A stretch of DNA of 61,857 nucleotides from assembly GCA_024762925.1 (NCBI GenBank), contig JANTGM010000025.1, positions 1 through 61,857 of the forward strand, given 5' to 3'. Below are positions 33,040 through 41,967 of this stretch, piece after piece. The stretch comes from Kofleriaceae bacterium (GTDB lineage: Bacteria > Myxococcota_A > Polyangia > Haliangiales > Haliangiaceae). Position numbers and translations under genes: made by a program. Every line of letters begins with the position of its first letter. The stretch's first letter is position 1. The notes under the pieces are model-generated. The model did not search any database. It was not told the DNA's origin and saw only the letters and a list, made by a program, of their open reading frames with translations.

Positions 33040-33987
33040 CTAGATAAATAGAGAGCTAATTGAATCGCCGTGGTGAATACGCTTAACTGCCTCGCCAAGC
33101 AAGCGGCCAACGGACAGGACTTGAATTTTGTCGCAAGACTTACCTGATTCGCTAAGCCCGATCGTGTTGGTGACAGTCACTTTTCGAAGGGGAGAAGCGG
33201 CAATTCGCTCGATTGCTTTGCCCGAAAACACGGGGTGTGTGGTGCAGGCCTCCACAGAAAGCGCCCCATTTTCCATGATTGCACGTGCTGCGTTGCACAG
33301 AGTGCCGGCGGTATCGATGATGTCATCGACGATGACGGCCTTCTTGCCCTTCACATCACCAATGATATTCATGACTTCACTCACACCTGGAGCGGAGCGA
33401 CGCTTGTCGATGATGGCAAGGTCTGCACCCAGGCGCTTTGAGTAGGCCCGAGCCCGCTCTACCCCACCTGCATCCGGCGAGACAACGATGGTGTCTTCTC
33501 CCTGCAGTCCGGCATCGCGCATGTGATCAATGAAGATCGGCATTGCGTAGAGGTGATCGAAGGGGATGTTGAAGAATCCCTGAATCTGCCCCGCGTGAAG
33601 GTCCATCGAAACCACTCGGTCTGCGCCTGCGGTCGTAATGAGGTCAGCGACAAGCTTGGCAGTAATTGGCGTGCGGGGCCGAACCTTGCGGTCTTGCCTG
33701 GCGTAGCCAAAGTACGGAATGACCGCGACGATGCTGCCGGCGGAGGCCCGCTTGAGCGCATCGATCATGATTAGCAGCTCCATCAGGCCCTGGTTCACAG
33801 GGGTACAGGTGGATTGCACTACGAAGGCATTGAGCCCTCGAACGTTCTCATTGATCTCGACGTAGATTTCGCCGTCGGAGAAGTGGGTGACATCGGCGCG
33901 ACCTGCGGGGATTTCTACATATTTGCAGATTTCCTCAGCGATTCCAGGGTTCGCGTTTCCAGCGAAGATTGACAGGGCTTTGAGCAT
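33040..33987 (-). CDS. prs: Ribose-phosphate pyrophosphokinase
   Basis: Prs makes PRPP from ribose 5-phosphate and ATP for nucleotide, His and Trp synthesis. Key segments are IFAGNANPGIAEEICKYV, VFVVQSTCTPVNQGLMELL-like sequence (reads AFVVQSTCTPVNQ), YFGYARQDRKVRPRTPITAK, SMDLHAGQIQGFFNIPFDHL and the PRPP loop AVIVDDIIDTAGTLCNAA. The 315-residue length is standard. It heads the prs-rplY-pth cluster; the 233 bp upstream hold no gene and probably the promoter. Confidence 0.97.
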   Translation of the reverse strand: MLKALSIFAGNANPGIAEEICKYVEIPAGRADVTHFSDGEIYVEINENVRGLNAFVVQSTCTPVNQGLMELLIMIDALKRASAGSIVAVIPYFGYARQDRKVRPRTPITAKLVADLITTAGADRVVSMDLHAGQIQGFFNIPFDHLYAMPIFIDHMRDAGLQGEDTIVVSPDAGGVERARAYSKRLGADLAIIDKRRSAPGVSEVMNIIGDVKGKKAVIVDDIIDTAGTLCNAARAIMENGALSVEACTTHPVFSGKAIERIAASPLRKVTVTNTIGLSESGKSCDKIQVLSVGRLLGEAVKRIHHGDSISSLFI

Positions 33988-34220
33988 GATGGAGGTGCTT
34001 TGAGCTATGACGAGTGAACCGAAACGCTGGTTCGGGAAAGGGCTGCAAGAGGGCTCGATCTACACGTCTTGAGTCGTTTAGGTCAACCGCAATCTGGTGT
34101 CATCAACGTTTGGATCGTCTGATATGTCCACGCCAAGGCGACTCATGGGGTGCACCCGCAATTTGTGCGTGATGACTTTCGCGATGTTGGACCCGTCACT
34201 GTGGCGGTGGGCCGGTGAAC
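33988..34220. other. Gene-free stretch upstream of prs
   Basis: These 233 bases lie between the prs start and the stop of the MscS-type gene on the same strand. I find no tRNA, no credible reading frame and no clear terminator hairpin. The region must hold the prs promoter, but no convincing -35/-10 pair is evident by eye. Confidence 0.4.
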
Positions 34221-35969
34221 CTACCAGGGTTCGACGTCTCGCTTGCCATCGTTGTCGTAGCGATCGGCAATCTCGCTGCCTCGGTATTGATGCAGGTTGC
34301 CATCCTTGGCGAAGCCATCGACGACGGCCGCAAGCTCGTCGTTCTTCGATGGGCCAGAGTGACTCGGATTGTGACCACCGCTCTTTGCCATGGTGTCGAT
34401 GTGAAGAGTCCGTGTTGGGAAGGCAAAACTTACGCCCAACTGCTCGGCGACACGGAGAATCTCAAGGTTAAGGTGGGTCCGAATGCGGAGCTCCTCATTC
34501 CAGTCGTCGCAAACCATGAAGCAGTAGAGGAGTACGTTTAGGCTGCTGTCCCCGAAACTCTGAAACTCGACGAGGTAGTAGTCCTTGCGCATGCCAGGCA
34601 TCCCACTGAGAAGAGCTCGAACTGCTTCGCAAAATGCTTGCACCTTTGGTACTGGGGTGTCGTAGGACAGGCCGAGCGTGGTCGTGTAGCGCCTATACTC
34701 GCGCATACCGTAGTTGTCGACATTGGTGGTTGTGATGCTCGCGTTGGGAACCGTAACGAGGGAGTTGTAGAATGTGCGAACTCGAGTTGTTCTGAAGCCA
34801 ACTTCCTCGACGGTCCCCTCGACGTTGCCAACAACAATCCAGTCGCCAATTTGAAACGGCTTGTCGATGAAAATCATGACGGAGCCGAAGAAGTTTGCGA
34901 TGGTATCTTTGGCGGCCAGCGCAAACGCCAAACCTCCAAGGCCGACACCGGCGAGCAGAGAACCAACATCGACGCTCAGGTTTTGTAGGACGAAGATTCC
35001 GCCAAGCACAGCGACAAAGACCCTCAGAGTTTTTACGATGAGCGGAACGAGCTGGTCGTCGAGTTTGGTGTCAGTGCCATCGGCTTTGGACTCCATCCAA
35101 AAGGAGAGAACATCGATGAGTCGGTATCCAAGCCAGACGATGGAGTAGGCGGCCAGCGCCTTGGTGGCCAGGGTTGCGCCGCGAGCAATGCCAATGCTGA
35201 AAGCCAGCTTGGGAACGCCAATGTAGAAGACCGCAGCCATGACAAGGCCGCCAATGGGCCGATCGGCGCGATCAACCGCTTTGTCGAGGTAGCCAAGCTT
35301 GGTTTTCCCGACCAGGCGCTTTAGGTAGGTGCGAATGAAGAAAACGACCATGCGCTGCATGAGCAGAGCAAAGAAGATGAGGAGAACGATGCCGATGTAC
35401 TTCCAAAGCTCGTTGCCCGCGACTCGTTTGTGAAACCAACTGGGCAGATGATTCGCCATGGACTTAAACACGCTGGACTCTGGAACTCGTGCCAGGCTCT
35501 CTGGCGTGAAGAGCCAGCGTCCATCGGCAGCTCTTCGGATTCGAAATTCCGGCGCTAGCGGGTCGTAGTACTCGTGTTGGCCACTTCGCGGATCGAGGTA
35601 GGCGGCATCAATCGGCGCGCCATCTGTGTCAATACGTCGGGCTTCGGCGTCGAGAAACTCAAGCAGGCGTTCGGCGAGATCCGGTGCCTCTTTGCTTGGC
35701 GAGACGAGACCGGAGGTGTCGAAACAAAGAGCAGCTTTGCGAGCGTCCCTCTTGGCCCAGTACAATACTTGCAAGTAGGCCTGGCGAGGCGTGTGGCAGG
35801 TGCCGCCAACTTCCTTCTCAATCGGCGGCAGCGGACCTTTGGCGATGGTTTCTTGCGCGATGGCAGTGCCGAGAAATAGCCAGCACAGAAGCGCGGCGGC
35901 AAAAGCGAGCAGGGTGCGTGAGCGAAGCGTACTCATGGGGGGCAAGGTAGTGAAGGGAGTGGAGTACAT
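34221..35969 (-). CDS. Large MscS-family mechanosensitive channel with periplasmic N-domain
   Basis: The product starts with a signal sequence (LLAFAAALLCWLFLGTAIAQ from the inner Met at 35936) and a periplasmic region of about 170 residues with two cysteines (GGTCHTPRQAY, KAALCFDTSG). About four membrane helices then precede the MscS core: VGLGGLAFALAAKDTIANFF (TM3/pore), GDWIVVGNVEGTVEEVGFRT and VTVPNASITTTNVDNYG. It should open under membrane tension and release solutes in osmotic downshock. The longest frame begins at 35969, with 35936 as the likelier start; neither has a good Shine-Dalgarno. The C-terminus is hydrophilic. It is divergent from the Trm112-like gene. Confidence 0.85.
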   Translation of the reverse strand: MYSTPFTTLPPMSTLRSRTLLAFAAALLCWLFLGTAIAQETIAKGPLPPIEKEVGGTCHTPRQAYLQVLYWAKRDARKAALCFDTSGLVSPSKEAPDLAERLLEFLDAEARRIDTDGAPIDAAYLDPRSGQHEYYDPLAPEFRIRRAADGRWLFTPESLARVPESSVFKSMANHLPSWFHKRVAGNELWKYIGIVLLIFFALLMQRMVVFFIRTYLKRLVGKTKLGYLDKAVDRADRPIGGLVMAAVFYIGVPKLAFSIGIARGATLATKALAAYSIVWLGYRLIDVLSFWMESKADGTDTKLDDQLVPLIVKTLRVFVAVLGGIFVLQNLSVDVGSLLAGVGLGGLAFALAAKDTIANFFGSVMIFIDKPFQIGDWIVVGNVEGTVEEVGFRTTRVRTFYNSLVTVPNASITTTNVDNYGMREYRRYTTTLGLSYDTPVPKVQAFCEAVRALLSGMPGMRKDYYLVEFQSFGDSSLNVLLYCFMVCDDWNEELRIRTHLNLEILRVAEQLGVSFAFPTRTLHIDTMAKSGGHNPSHSGPSKNDELAAVVDGFAKDGNLHQYRGSEIADRYDNDGKRDVEPW

Positions 35970-36231
35970 GCAAGCGCTTGACAGGCTAGTCTGGACACGT
36001 GAGATTTCCGGAATGCCTGTCGCTCAGCCACTTTTGGAGATTCTTCGCTGCCCCGAAAGCCTTGGAGAGCTCATCTATGTGGAGAGCGAGTCCGAGGAGT
36101 TTCTCTTCTGTCCTCAATCGCAGCTCAAATACCGGATTGATGACGGCATTCCAGTGATGCTGATCGGCGAGGCGGAGCGCCTTGATGATGCCAGCTGCAA
36201 AGCTTTGGTGGCATCCCACGCCGTCAAATAG
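35968..36231 (+). CDS. Trm112/UPF0434-like small protein
   Basis: The core matches the YcaR/Trm112 pattern: QPLLEILRCPESLGELIY, then FLFCPQSQLKYRIDDGIPVML. The family has a zinc-ribbon-like fold, and in other systems Trm112 activates methyltransferases; here only one Cys of each usual pair remains, so zinc may be lost. Start 35968 (AAGGGAG upstream, 87 residues) and start 36013 (72 residues, closer to family length) are both possible. A TTGACA at 35978-35983 could be a -35 element favouring the shorter form. It stands alone, divergent from the MscS gene and convergent with the sigma-factor gene. Confidence 0.75.
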   Translation: MQALDRLVWTREISGMPVAQPLLEILRCPESLGELIYVESESEEFLFCPQSQLKYRIDDGIPVMLIGEAERLDDASCKALVASHAVK

Positions 36232-36285
36232 CCCACGAGGGAATCGCTTCTGTGCGAGCTGTTGCCGAATGTGAAGCTTCTCTAC

Positions 36286-36864
36286 CTAGTCCTCTGGAAC
36301 GCCAGCGCTGCCAAAGAGGCTCACAGGATCGCCGCCCATTGCCGTGACTGCCTTGCGGAGATGCGCTCGTGCTCGGCTAAGGCGCGAGCGCACAGTCCCT
36401 TCCTCGATTTGTAGCGCGGCGGCGATTTCACTTCCCGAGAGCCCCTCCCAGTACGCCAACTCAAGCGCAATCTGTGCGTCAACGGGAATCTGCAGTAGGG
36501 CGCTTTGCAAGAGATGCGCTCGCTGATTGCGTGCGACGCCTTCGCTGGGAGTTGTACCGAGATCCGCAAGCGAGCGCACAGAGAAGTCCATGTCTCGACC
36601 TTGGGATTGGTAGCGGCTGCGAAGATGGGCGAAGAGACGGCGCGTTGCTACACCGAATAGATAGCTTCGAAAGCTGCTGCCTTCGATACGATCGCGCCCC
36701 TCCACACATGCAAGAAATGTCTGCTGAATGATGTCCTCAACGTCGTCGCCGAGTTTTCCACGAAAGAATCTGCTGATGGCAGGGAAGTGAATTCCCACCA
36801 AATCGTTGCCTGCTTGCGAATTCCCTTCGCGCCAGGCGGTTAGCAGTTCCCACTCGTTCGTCAC
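36286..36864 (-). CDS. ECF-type RNA polymerase sigma factor
   Basis: The 192-residue product has sigma region 2 (AGNDLVGIHFPAISRFFRGK, DDVEDIIQQTFLACVEG, FRSYLFGVATRRLFAHLRSR) and region 4 (LELAYWEGLSGSEIAAALQI, EEGTVRSRLSRARAHLRKA). The acidic DVED stretch of region 2.2, which contacts the core enzyme, is intact. No anti-sigma factor gene is next to it; instead a large Ser/Thr kinase gene diverges 26 bp away. Sigma factors paired with kinases are known in Planctomycetes, Myxococcota and Vibrio, where phosphorylation controls the sigma, so kinase control is a fair inference. Confidence 0.9.
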   Translation of the reverse strand: MTNEWELLTAWREGNSQAGNDLVGIHFPAISRFFRGKLGDDVEDIIQQTFLACVEGRDRIEGSSFRSYLFGVATRRLFAHLRSRYQSQGRDMDFSVRSLADLGTTPSEGVARNQRAHLLQSALLQIPVDAQIALELAYWEGLSGSEIAAALQIEEGTVRSRLSRARAHLRKAVTAMGGDPVSLFGSAGVPED

Positions 36865-36890
36865 TTGCCCGTACTATTACGCTCGCGACC

Positions 36891-39773
36891 ATGGTTGGCA
36901 ATGACAAAGGGCAGGGAGACTTTAAGACTGCCCAGCCTGCGTCCGGAGACCTCGTCGATCGGTTCTTGGCCAGTCGACTGCGAGCAGCACTGTTTGGTGC
37001 TGAGGAACAGGTCCGCCTTGGGCGCTTGGTCATCGAAGGCTCACTTGGCCGTGGAGCGATGGGCACCATCCTCTCGGCGTTTGATCCTGTTCTCGATCGT
37101 CACGTTGCGATCAAGAGTTTGCTTCCCGACCGCAGCGAGGACACCGAGCATCTTCTTCGCGAAGCGAGAGTGCTGGCAAAGCTCGATCACTCCAATGTGG
37201 TCTCGGTCTATGACGTCGTTGAAAACAACGATGGCCTCTATCTTGTCATGGAGAAAGTCGAAGGCGGCGACCTGCGGTCTTGGATGGGAGACGGGCAGCC
37301 TTGGGAGGACGTCGTGGAACTCTTCGTGCAGATCGGGCAAGGGCTTGCTGCCGCTCATGACGTCGGAATTGTGCACTGTGATGTGAAACCAGAAAACATC
37401 GTGGTGAGTGGCGGACGGCCACGACTCATCGACTTTGGGCTTGCGCATCAGCGCAGCGATGCTCCTTCGACTGGCGGAACCGTCGCATACCTCGCGCCCG
37501 AGCGTGTTGACGGCGGGGGTGGAAGTGCCGCCGCCGATCAGTATGCGTTCTTCGCTTCGATGGTGGAGGCCATCGAGGGGAAGCGACCTGCCGCCGATGA
37601 TGAACGCTGGGAGGGAATGCCGTCCTGGCTCTCTCAGGTTGCTCGTCGAGGGTTGAACGCAGATCCTGGCATGCGCTACCCGGATATGCGCGCTGCCATC
37701 GCTGCGCTACAGCCGATGACGGTTCGCCGCAAAGTCTCGATTGCTGTTGCAGCATTGGCATTCGTTGGACTGGCTGGTGGCACGGTAGCTGGGCTCGTCG
37801 GAGCAGATGACGACCGAGTTTGTGCAGGAGCCGCCAAGCAGATCGAAGATGCCTGGTCGCCAGAGATCCGCTCAGCGATTTCGGAGGCCTTTAGCGCCAG
37901 CGGCTACGCGGACGCGGCCAAGAGCTGGAATGCGGCCGAGGCCGTACTCGATACGTATGCTCAGTCTTGGGCATCCCTTCGCACACAGAGCTGTGAGGCG
38001 ACGCATAAGACAAAGGAGCAGAGTCCAGAGCTTCTCGACTTCTCGATGCACTGCCTCGATCGGCGCCTACTTGAGTTTGAGAGCGTGCTTTCACTCTTTC
38101 GCGACAAGCCCAATGAAGAGGTTGTCCATGGGGCGCGCAAGACAGCGGCAGGATTATCAGAACTTCTCTCATGCGTCGATCCAGCCTCGCTAGAGAACGC
38201 CGTAGCGCTTCCCGCGACAGATGCAGAGCGGCAAACACTTAGCAAGCTACAGGAACGCTATGAAGCTTTGAGGAATCTCGACCGGCGCGGAGAGTATGAA
38301 GAGGCGAGCGCTCAGTGCACAGAGCTTAGTGCCCAAGCATTGGCGCTGGGGTACGCTCCTCTCACAGCCAAAGTGCTTCTGTTGAAGTCAGGCTTGCAAA
38401 CCACCATGAGTGATTTGCCCGCCGCCGAAAAGACGCTACGCGAAGCGGCATCAGCCGCAGCACAGGCTCGTGATGATCGCATGGTTGCGCAAGTGTGGAT
38501 CTCCGTTATCGAGGTCTTAGCCAAGCAGAGTCGCTATGATGAGGCGCTGACCTTGGAAGCGGTAGCCATTACCTCTGCTGAGAGGGTGCCCCGCGACTAC
38601 GAAACCCAAGCGCGGCTCCAGAGTGCCCTCGGCGGAATCTACGTGGTGAAAGCTGACTATGCGCGTGCTTACAAGGCCTACGAAATTTCCCTAGCCATGC
38701 AGCGTGCGCTCGGCGCCGATGGTAATGAGGCGTTGCCCAGTGCCATTGCGAACTTCGGCCTGGCGAAGTGGTACGCGGGCGATATGGCTGGCGCTCTTGC
38801 CGACTTACAAGAAGCCCTGGAAATGACGCTTGAAACTCTCGGCCCCGATCATTCCCGAGTGGCCTACATTCGCCAGAACATTGCCGATTTGCAAATGCAG
38901 CTTGGGCAGCCCGAGAAGTCGCACGAGAACTACCTCGAAGTCCTGCGGATCTGGAAAGCGAGTCTCGGCCCCGAACATCCCAATCTGGCGTACGCCTACG
39001 AGCAGCTCGCGATTTTGGCAAAGCAGAGGCGGGATTTCGAAACCGCCGAGGAGAACATCGCGCTGGCTCTCAAGCTGCGCGAGGACAATCTTGGGCCCGA
39101 CCATGCGCTCGTGTTGCAGGCGCTGAGTGTGGTTGCGAACATTCACATCGAACACGGCACCAAGGAGAGTCTGCAAAAGGCGTCAGTTGCGCTCGAGCGA
39201 GCTCTCGAGATTCAGGAACGGCTCGGGGATGCTGGCAAGCGGCACGCGGTGTTTACATTGGAGTCGCGGGCGAGATTGGCCGAACTTGGTGGCGACTGGG
39301 AAGCGGCTCTTGCCGATAGGAGAGCGGTTCTCAAGCTCCGACTTGAGACGCTTGGCCCCAATAGCCGGCACAATGGCTACTCGTATAGTGATATCGCAAG
39401 GACTCTCGTTCAGTTAGGAAAACTCTCAGAGGCGGTAACGAACTTCGAAGCTGCGCAGGGCGTTTTTGACAAGTTTCCCGGTGTCCGAGAAGAAGATGTG
39501 CTTGGCATGCGACAAGGGGTCGCCGAGATTCGCGTCATGCAGGGCAAGTATGCGCAAGCCATTTCGCTGTATGAAGAAGCGCTGGCCCTCAGCCCCAATG
39601 CCGCCCAGTGGCGGATTTTTGAGGTGCGCTACGGTTACGTACAGGCCCTGGAACTTGCAGGAAAACATGCCCGTGCGCTCGATGAGGCCAACGCCCTTTT
39701 CTCCGAGATGACGGCTGTGGGTGAATCGAAGCTAAGCCCCCGTGTAGAAGCGTGGATCTCAGAACATCGCTGA
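36891..39773 (+). CDS. Transmembrane Ser/Thr kinase with TPR sensor region
   Basis: The 960-residue product has a kinase domain at residues about 45-275: Gly loop SLGRGAMGTIL, Lys75 in HVAIKSL, catalytic loop VHCDVKPEN (Cys163 replaces the usual Arg before Asp164, a non-RD kinase), and LIDFGLAH. One membrane segment lies at 282-303 (VSIAVAALAFVGLAGGTVAG). The outer or C-terminal 650 residues are mostly helical with kinesin-light-chain-type TPRs (LGPDHSRVAYIRQNIADLQM, LGPEHPNLAYAYEQLAIL, LGPDHALVLQALSVVANIHI). It probably senses protein partners and signals to the ECF sigma factor encoded divergently. No Shine-Dalgarno precedes the ATG, so a leaderless start is possible. Its 3' end overlaps the next gene by 15 bp. 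Confidence 0.9.
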   Translation: MVGNDKGQGDFKTAQPASGDLVDRFLASRLRAALFGAEEQVRLGRLVIEGSLGRGAMGTILSAFDPVLDRHVAIKSLLPDRSEDTEHLLREARVLAKLDHSNVVSVYDVVENNDGLYLVMEKVEGGDLRSWMGDGQPWEDVVELFVQIGQGLAAAHDVGIVHCDVKPENIVVSGGRPRLIDFGLAHQRSDAPSTGGTVAYLAPERVDGGGGSAAADQYAFFASMVEAIEGKRPAADDERWEGMPSWLSQVARRGLNADPGMRYPDMRAAIAALQPMTVRRKVSIAVAALAFVGLAGGTVAGLVGADDDRVCAGAAKQIEDAWSPEIRSAISEAFSASGYADAAKSWNAAEAVLDTYAQSWASLRTQSCEATHKTKEQSPELLDFSMHCLDRRLLEFESVLSLFRDKPNEEVVHGARKTAAGLSELLSCVDPASLENAVALPATDAERQTLSKLQERYEALRNLDRRGEYEEASAQCTELSAQALALGYAPLTAKVLLLKSGLQTTMSDLPAAEKTLREAASAAAQARDDRMVAQVWISVIEVLAKQSRYDEALTLEAVAITSAERVPRDYETQARLQSALGGIYVVKADYARAYKAYEISLAMQRALGADGNEALPSAIANFGLAKWYAGDMAGALADLQEALEMTLETLGPDHSRVAYIRQNIADLQMQLGQPEKSHENYLEVLRIWKASLGPEHPNLAYAYEQLAILAKQRRDFETAEENIALALKLREDNLGPDHALVLQALSVVANIHIEHGTKESLQKASVALERALEIQERLGDAGKRHAVFTLESRARLAELGGDWEAALADRRAVLKLRLETLGPNSRHNGYSYSDIARTLVQLGKLSEAVTNFEAAQGVFDKFPGVREEDVLGMRQGVAEIRVMQGKYAQAISLYEEALALSPNAAQWRIFEVRYGYVQALELAGKHARALDEANALFSEMTAVGESKLSPRVEAWISEHR

Positions 39774-40202
39774 GATCGAAAGCCCCGAGTAGCGCCCTCG
39801 TCCCAAATCCGGGACTAGAACCGGGGTGAAAGAAACTGTCTTGGTGTTGGACTTCTTGCGTCCACCGACGAAGTAGGCGGCAACGCCTCCAACGAGTGCG
39901 GTGGCTCCAACGACACCAAGGACTACCGCTGTGTGTGCACGCTCTTCGCCTCGAAGCTCGCGCACCTCGTCAATCTCTGGCCCGGCGTGCGCAGCATCGT
40001 TGTCTCGCGAAGCGGCGCTCTTGTATGCAGCTGCTCCCGCCAAGAACATCAGACCTGTGCCTCCGCTAATCAGGCCAACAGTCTTCCACGACTCGTGGTC
40101 GTTCGTCACATCTGTCGGGTTTGCATGGGCCCAAGTGGGTGCGCTTGTCGAGAGCAAGAGTGTCGCGAGAAATAGACGGGGGAGCATGACTTCGATAGCC
40201 AT
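39759..40202 (-). CDS. Small membrane protein of unknown function
   Basis: The start chosen is ATG 40202 (MAIEVMLPRLFLATLLL); the frame is open to 40229. A signal-like hydrophobic N-terminus ending near TWAHA is followed by two hydrophobic segments (TVGLISGGTGLMFLAGAAAY and AVVLGVVGATALVGGVAAYF) separated by an acidic region (EIDEVRELRGEERAHT). The C-terminus is Ser/Lys-rich with a short beta-like end. I do not recognise the family. It is convergent with the TPR kinase gene. Confidence 0.65.
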   Translation of the reverse strand: MAIEVMLPRLFLATLLLSTSAPTWAHANPTDVTNDHESWKTVGLISGGTGLMFLAGAAAYKSAASRDNDAAHAGPEIDEVRELRGEERAHTAVVLGVVGATALVGGVAAYFVGGRKKSNTKTVSFTPVLVPDLGRGRYSGLSISAMF

Positions 40203-40252
40203 GCTCCCCTGTGTTGGCTCGAACAACAAGCCCTAGGTATCAAGAATGCGAC

Positions 40253-40585
40253 CTAGGACGCTTCGGGAGCATCACGAAGCTCTCGAACAAATGCATCCCA
40301 GAGGCTTCGCGCAAGTCCGTCGGTGCCATAGAGTCGAAAGACCATTTTGCCCTTGGATTCCTCGAGAATGTGGACATGGAGGGTAATCAGCTCGGTGCCA
40401 TTTGACACTTTGAGCGGCATCCAAGCCCCAACCTTCACGTTTGCCTCGGTTTCCAGAATGCCACCTTGAAAGGTTGCAGCGAGAACGCGGGCCGGGAAAA
40501 GGCCAGCCCCCACCACAATCCATGCTTCAGGTTGAGCTTCAAGAGGCAGTATCTCGATCGGTACAGATGTTGAGGTGGGCATCAC
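40253..40585 (-). CDS. Small protein, possibly PilZ-like
   Basis: The 110-residue product starts at GTG 40585 or ATG 40582, with AAGGAGA upstream. Alternating beta-strand segments (EAWIVVGAGLFPARVLAA, GAWMPLKVSNGTELITLHVH) end with GKMVFRLYGTDGLARSLWDA. This loosely recalls PilZ-type barrels, but the RxxxR and D/NxSxxG signatures for cyclic di-GMP binding are not evident. Function unknown. It lies 12 bp downstream of the OmpA/TSP3 gene on the same strand and is probably co-transcribed. Confidence 0.65.
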   Translation of the reverse strand: MMPTSTSVPIEILPLEAQPEAWIVVGAGLFPARVLAATFQGGILETEANVKVGAWMPLKVSNGTELITLHVHILEESKGKMVFRLYGTDGLARSLWDAFVRELRDAPEAS

Positions 40586-40596
40586 GGTCAGTCTCC

Positions 40597-41958
40597 TTAG
40601 TTGATAAGTTTGAACTCCACGCGGCGGTTTTGTTCTTGGCCTGCTTTGGTGGCATTGTCGGCCTTGGGCACGGAGGGTCCGTAGCCTTTTGCCTCGAGTC
40701 GGTCGGCGGCAATGCCCTTGTTGACGAGGTAGTCGACAACAGCTTGAGCACGCTGCTGGCTCAGCTTGGTGTTGACCTCTGCCGATCCGGTGTTGTCAGT
40801 ATGACCCTGCACCTCGACTCGTAATTCACCAAATTCGGTGAACACAGCAACTGCTTTGTTGAGCACCTTGAAGGACGAAGGACGAATGTTCGCCTTGCCA
40901 AGTTGGAAGCGAATTCCCTTGATGGCTCCGCTGAACTTCTTGACCTTCTCGGGGATTTCGTCTGGACAACCATCAGAGTCCTGATAGCCGTTCGCAGTCT
41001 CTTTCTCGGCGGGACATCCGTCGTCAGCATCCGCAACGCCGTCTTCATCGTTGTCGAGCTCAGGACAACCATCGTCATCTTTGAAGCCATCCTTGTCTTC
41101 AGCCTCTATTGGACACTGGTCGGCAGCATCGAGAATACCGTCTCCATCGTTGTCGGTTTCTTCGCAGCCATCATCATCCTTGAAGCCATCTTTGTCTTCG
41201 GGAAGGTCAGGGCATTGGTCCGATTCGTCGGGGACGCCGTCTTCATCGTTGTCGAGCTCAGGACAACCATCGTCATCCTTGAAGTTGTCCATGTCCTCGG
41301 CTTCGCCAGGGCAGGCGTCTTTGTCGTTTGGAATCCCGTCGCCATCGTCGTCGCCAGCAACTACCTCGGCTGGCTCGCCAGGTTCATCGCCAAACGTCTT
41401 GTAAAGCCCTAAGAGAAACTCTGCATCGGTTGTGAGAGATTCGTTGGCGCTAGACGGTGGCAAGAGGAGACGAGCATCAAAACGGACACCCCAGTTGTCT
41501 TCGATGTCGTACTTGGCACCAAGGCCGCCGTGTACGACGAAATCAGTGTCTGAAGCAACGCGACGCTCATCTTCGGAGGAAGCCGTTGAGCCGCCCACGC
41601 CAAGAAGGGCGAAGGGCGAAAAGCGGCCTTCCATGAAGTGAACGAGCGCGTGACCACGCCATCCAAGGGCAACGACGTCAGTCCCTGCGTCTCTTGCAGA
41701 TGTTGGAATGATGGCAAGCTCGCCTTCGAGATCAATCAAACCAGTAATCGCGTAGGCAGCTCGGATTCCAAAGGTGATGGCATTCTCGAGCGAGTCTGCA
41801 TCGGAATCATCCACCACTCCAAGCTCGTTGTCGTCGTTGAAGATGTGAATGCCCGCGAAGGCTCCAAACTCTCCCTCTCGTTCGGCGTTCGCCGACGAAG
41901 GTAGAGCGAGCAGAAGAGATGTGGCCGCTAGGGCCCCTGCAATCTTGAATTTATGCAT
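40597..41958 (-). CDS. OmpA-family protein: beta-barrel, TSP3 repeats, peptidoglycan-binding domain
   Basis: The 453-residue product has a signal peptide (LLLALPSSANAE), an N-terminal eight-strand-like barrel (residues about 30-195), then thrombospondin type 3-like Ca-binding repeats (DDDGDGIPNDKDACPGEAED, DDDGCPELDNDEDGVPDESD and similar, about 205-330), and a C-terminal OmpA domain with VEVQGHTDNTGSAEVNTKLS and RLEAKGYGPSVP, ending NRRVEFKLIN. It anchors the outer membrane to peptidoglycan with a calcium-stiffened spacer. It is followed by the small PilZ-like gene and preceded by the DUF481 gene with a 9 bp gap. Confidence 0.92.
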   Translation of the reverse strand: MHKFKIAGALAATSLLLALPSSANAEREGEFGAFAGIHIFNDDNELGVVDDSDADSLENAITFGIRAAYAITGLIDLEGELAIIPTSARDAGTDVVALGWRGHALVHFMEGRFSPFALLGVGGSTASSEDERRVASDTDFVVHGGLGAKYDIEDNWGVRFDARLLLPPSSANESLTTDAEFLLGLYKTFGDEPGEPAEVVAGDDDGDGIPNDKDACPGEAEDMDNFKDDDGCPELDNDEDGVPDESDQCPDLPEDKDGFKDDDGCEETDNDGDGILDAADQCPIEAEDKDGFKDDDGCPELDNDEDGVADADDGCPAEKETANGYQDSDGCPDEIPEKVKKFSGAIKGIRFQLGKANIRPSSFKVLNKAVAVFTEFGELRVEVQGHTDNTGSAEVNTKLSQQRAQAVVDYLVNKGIAADRLEAKGYGPSVPKADNATKAGQEQNRRVEFKLIN

Positions 41959-41967
41959 CGTGATTCT

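Noticed and set aside
33988-34220. Possible tRNA upstream of prs, as found in some bacteria
   Set aside because: No cloverleaf, no T-arm GTTCRA motif with a matching stem and no acceptor pairing could be found.
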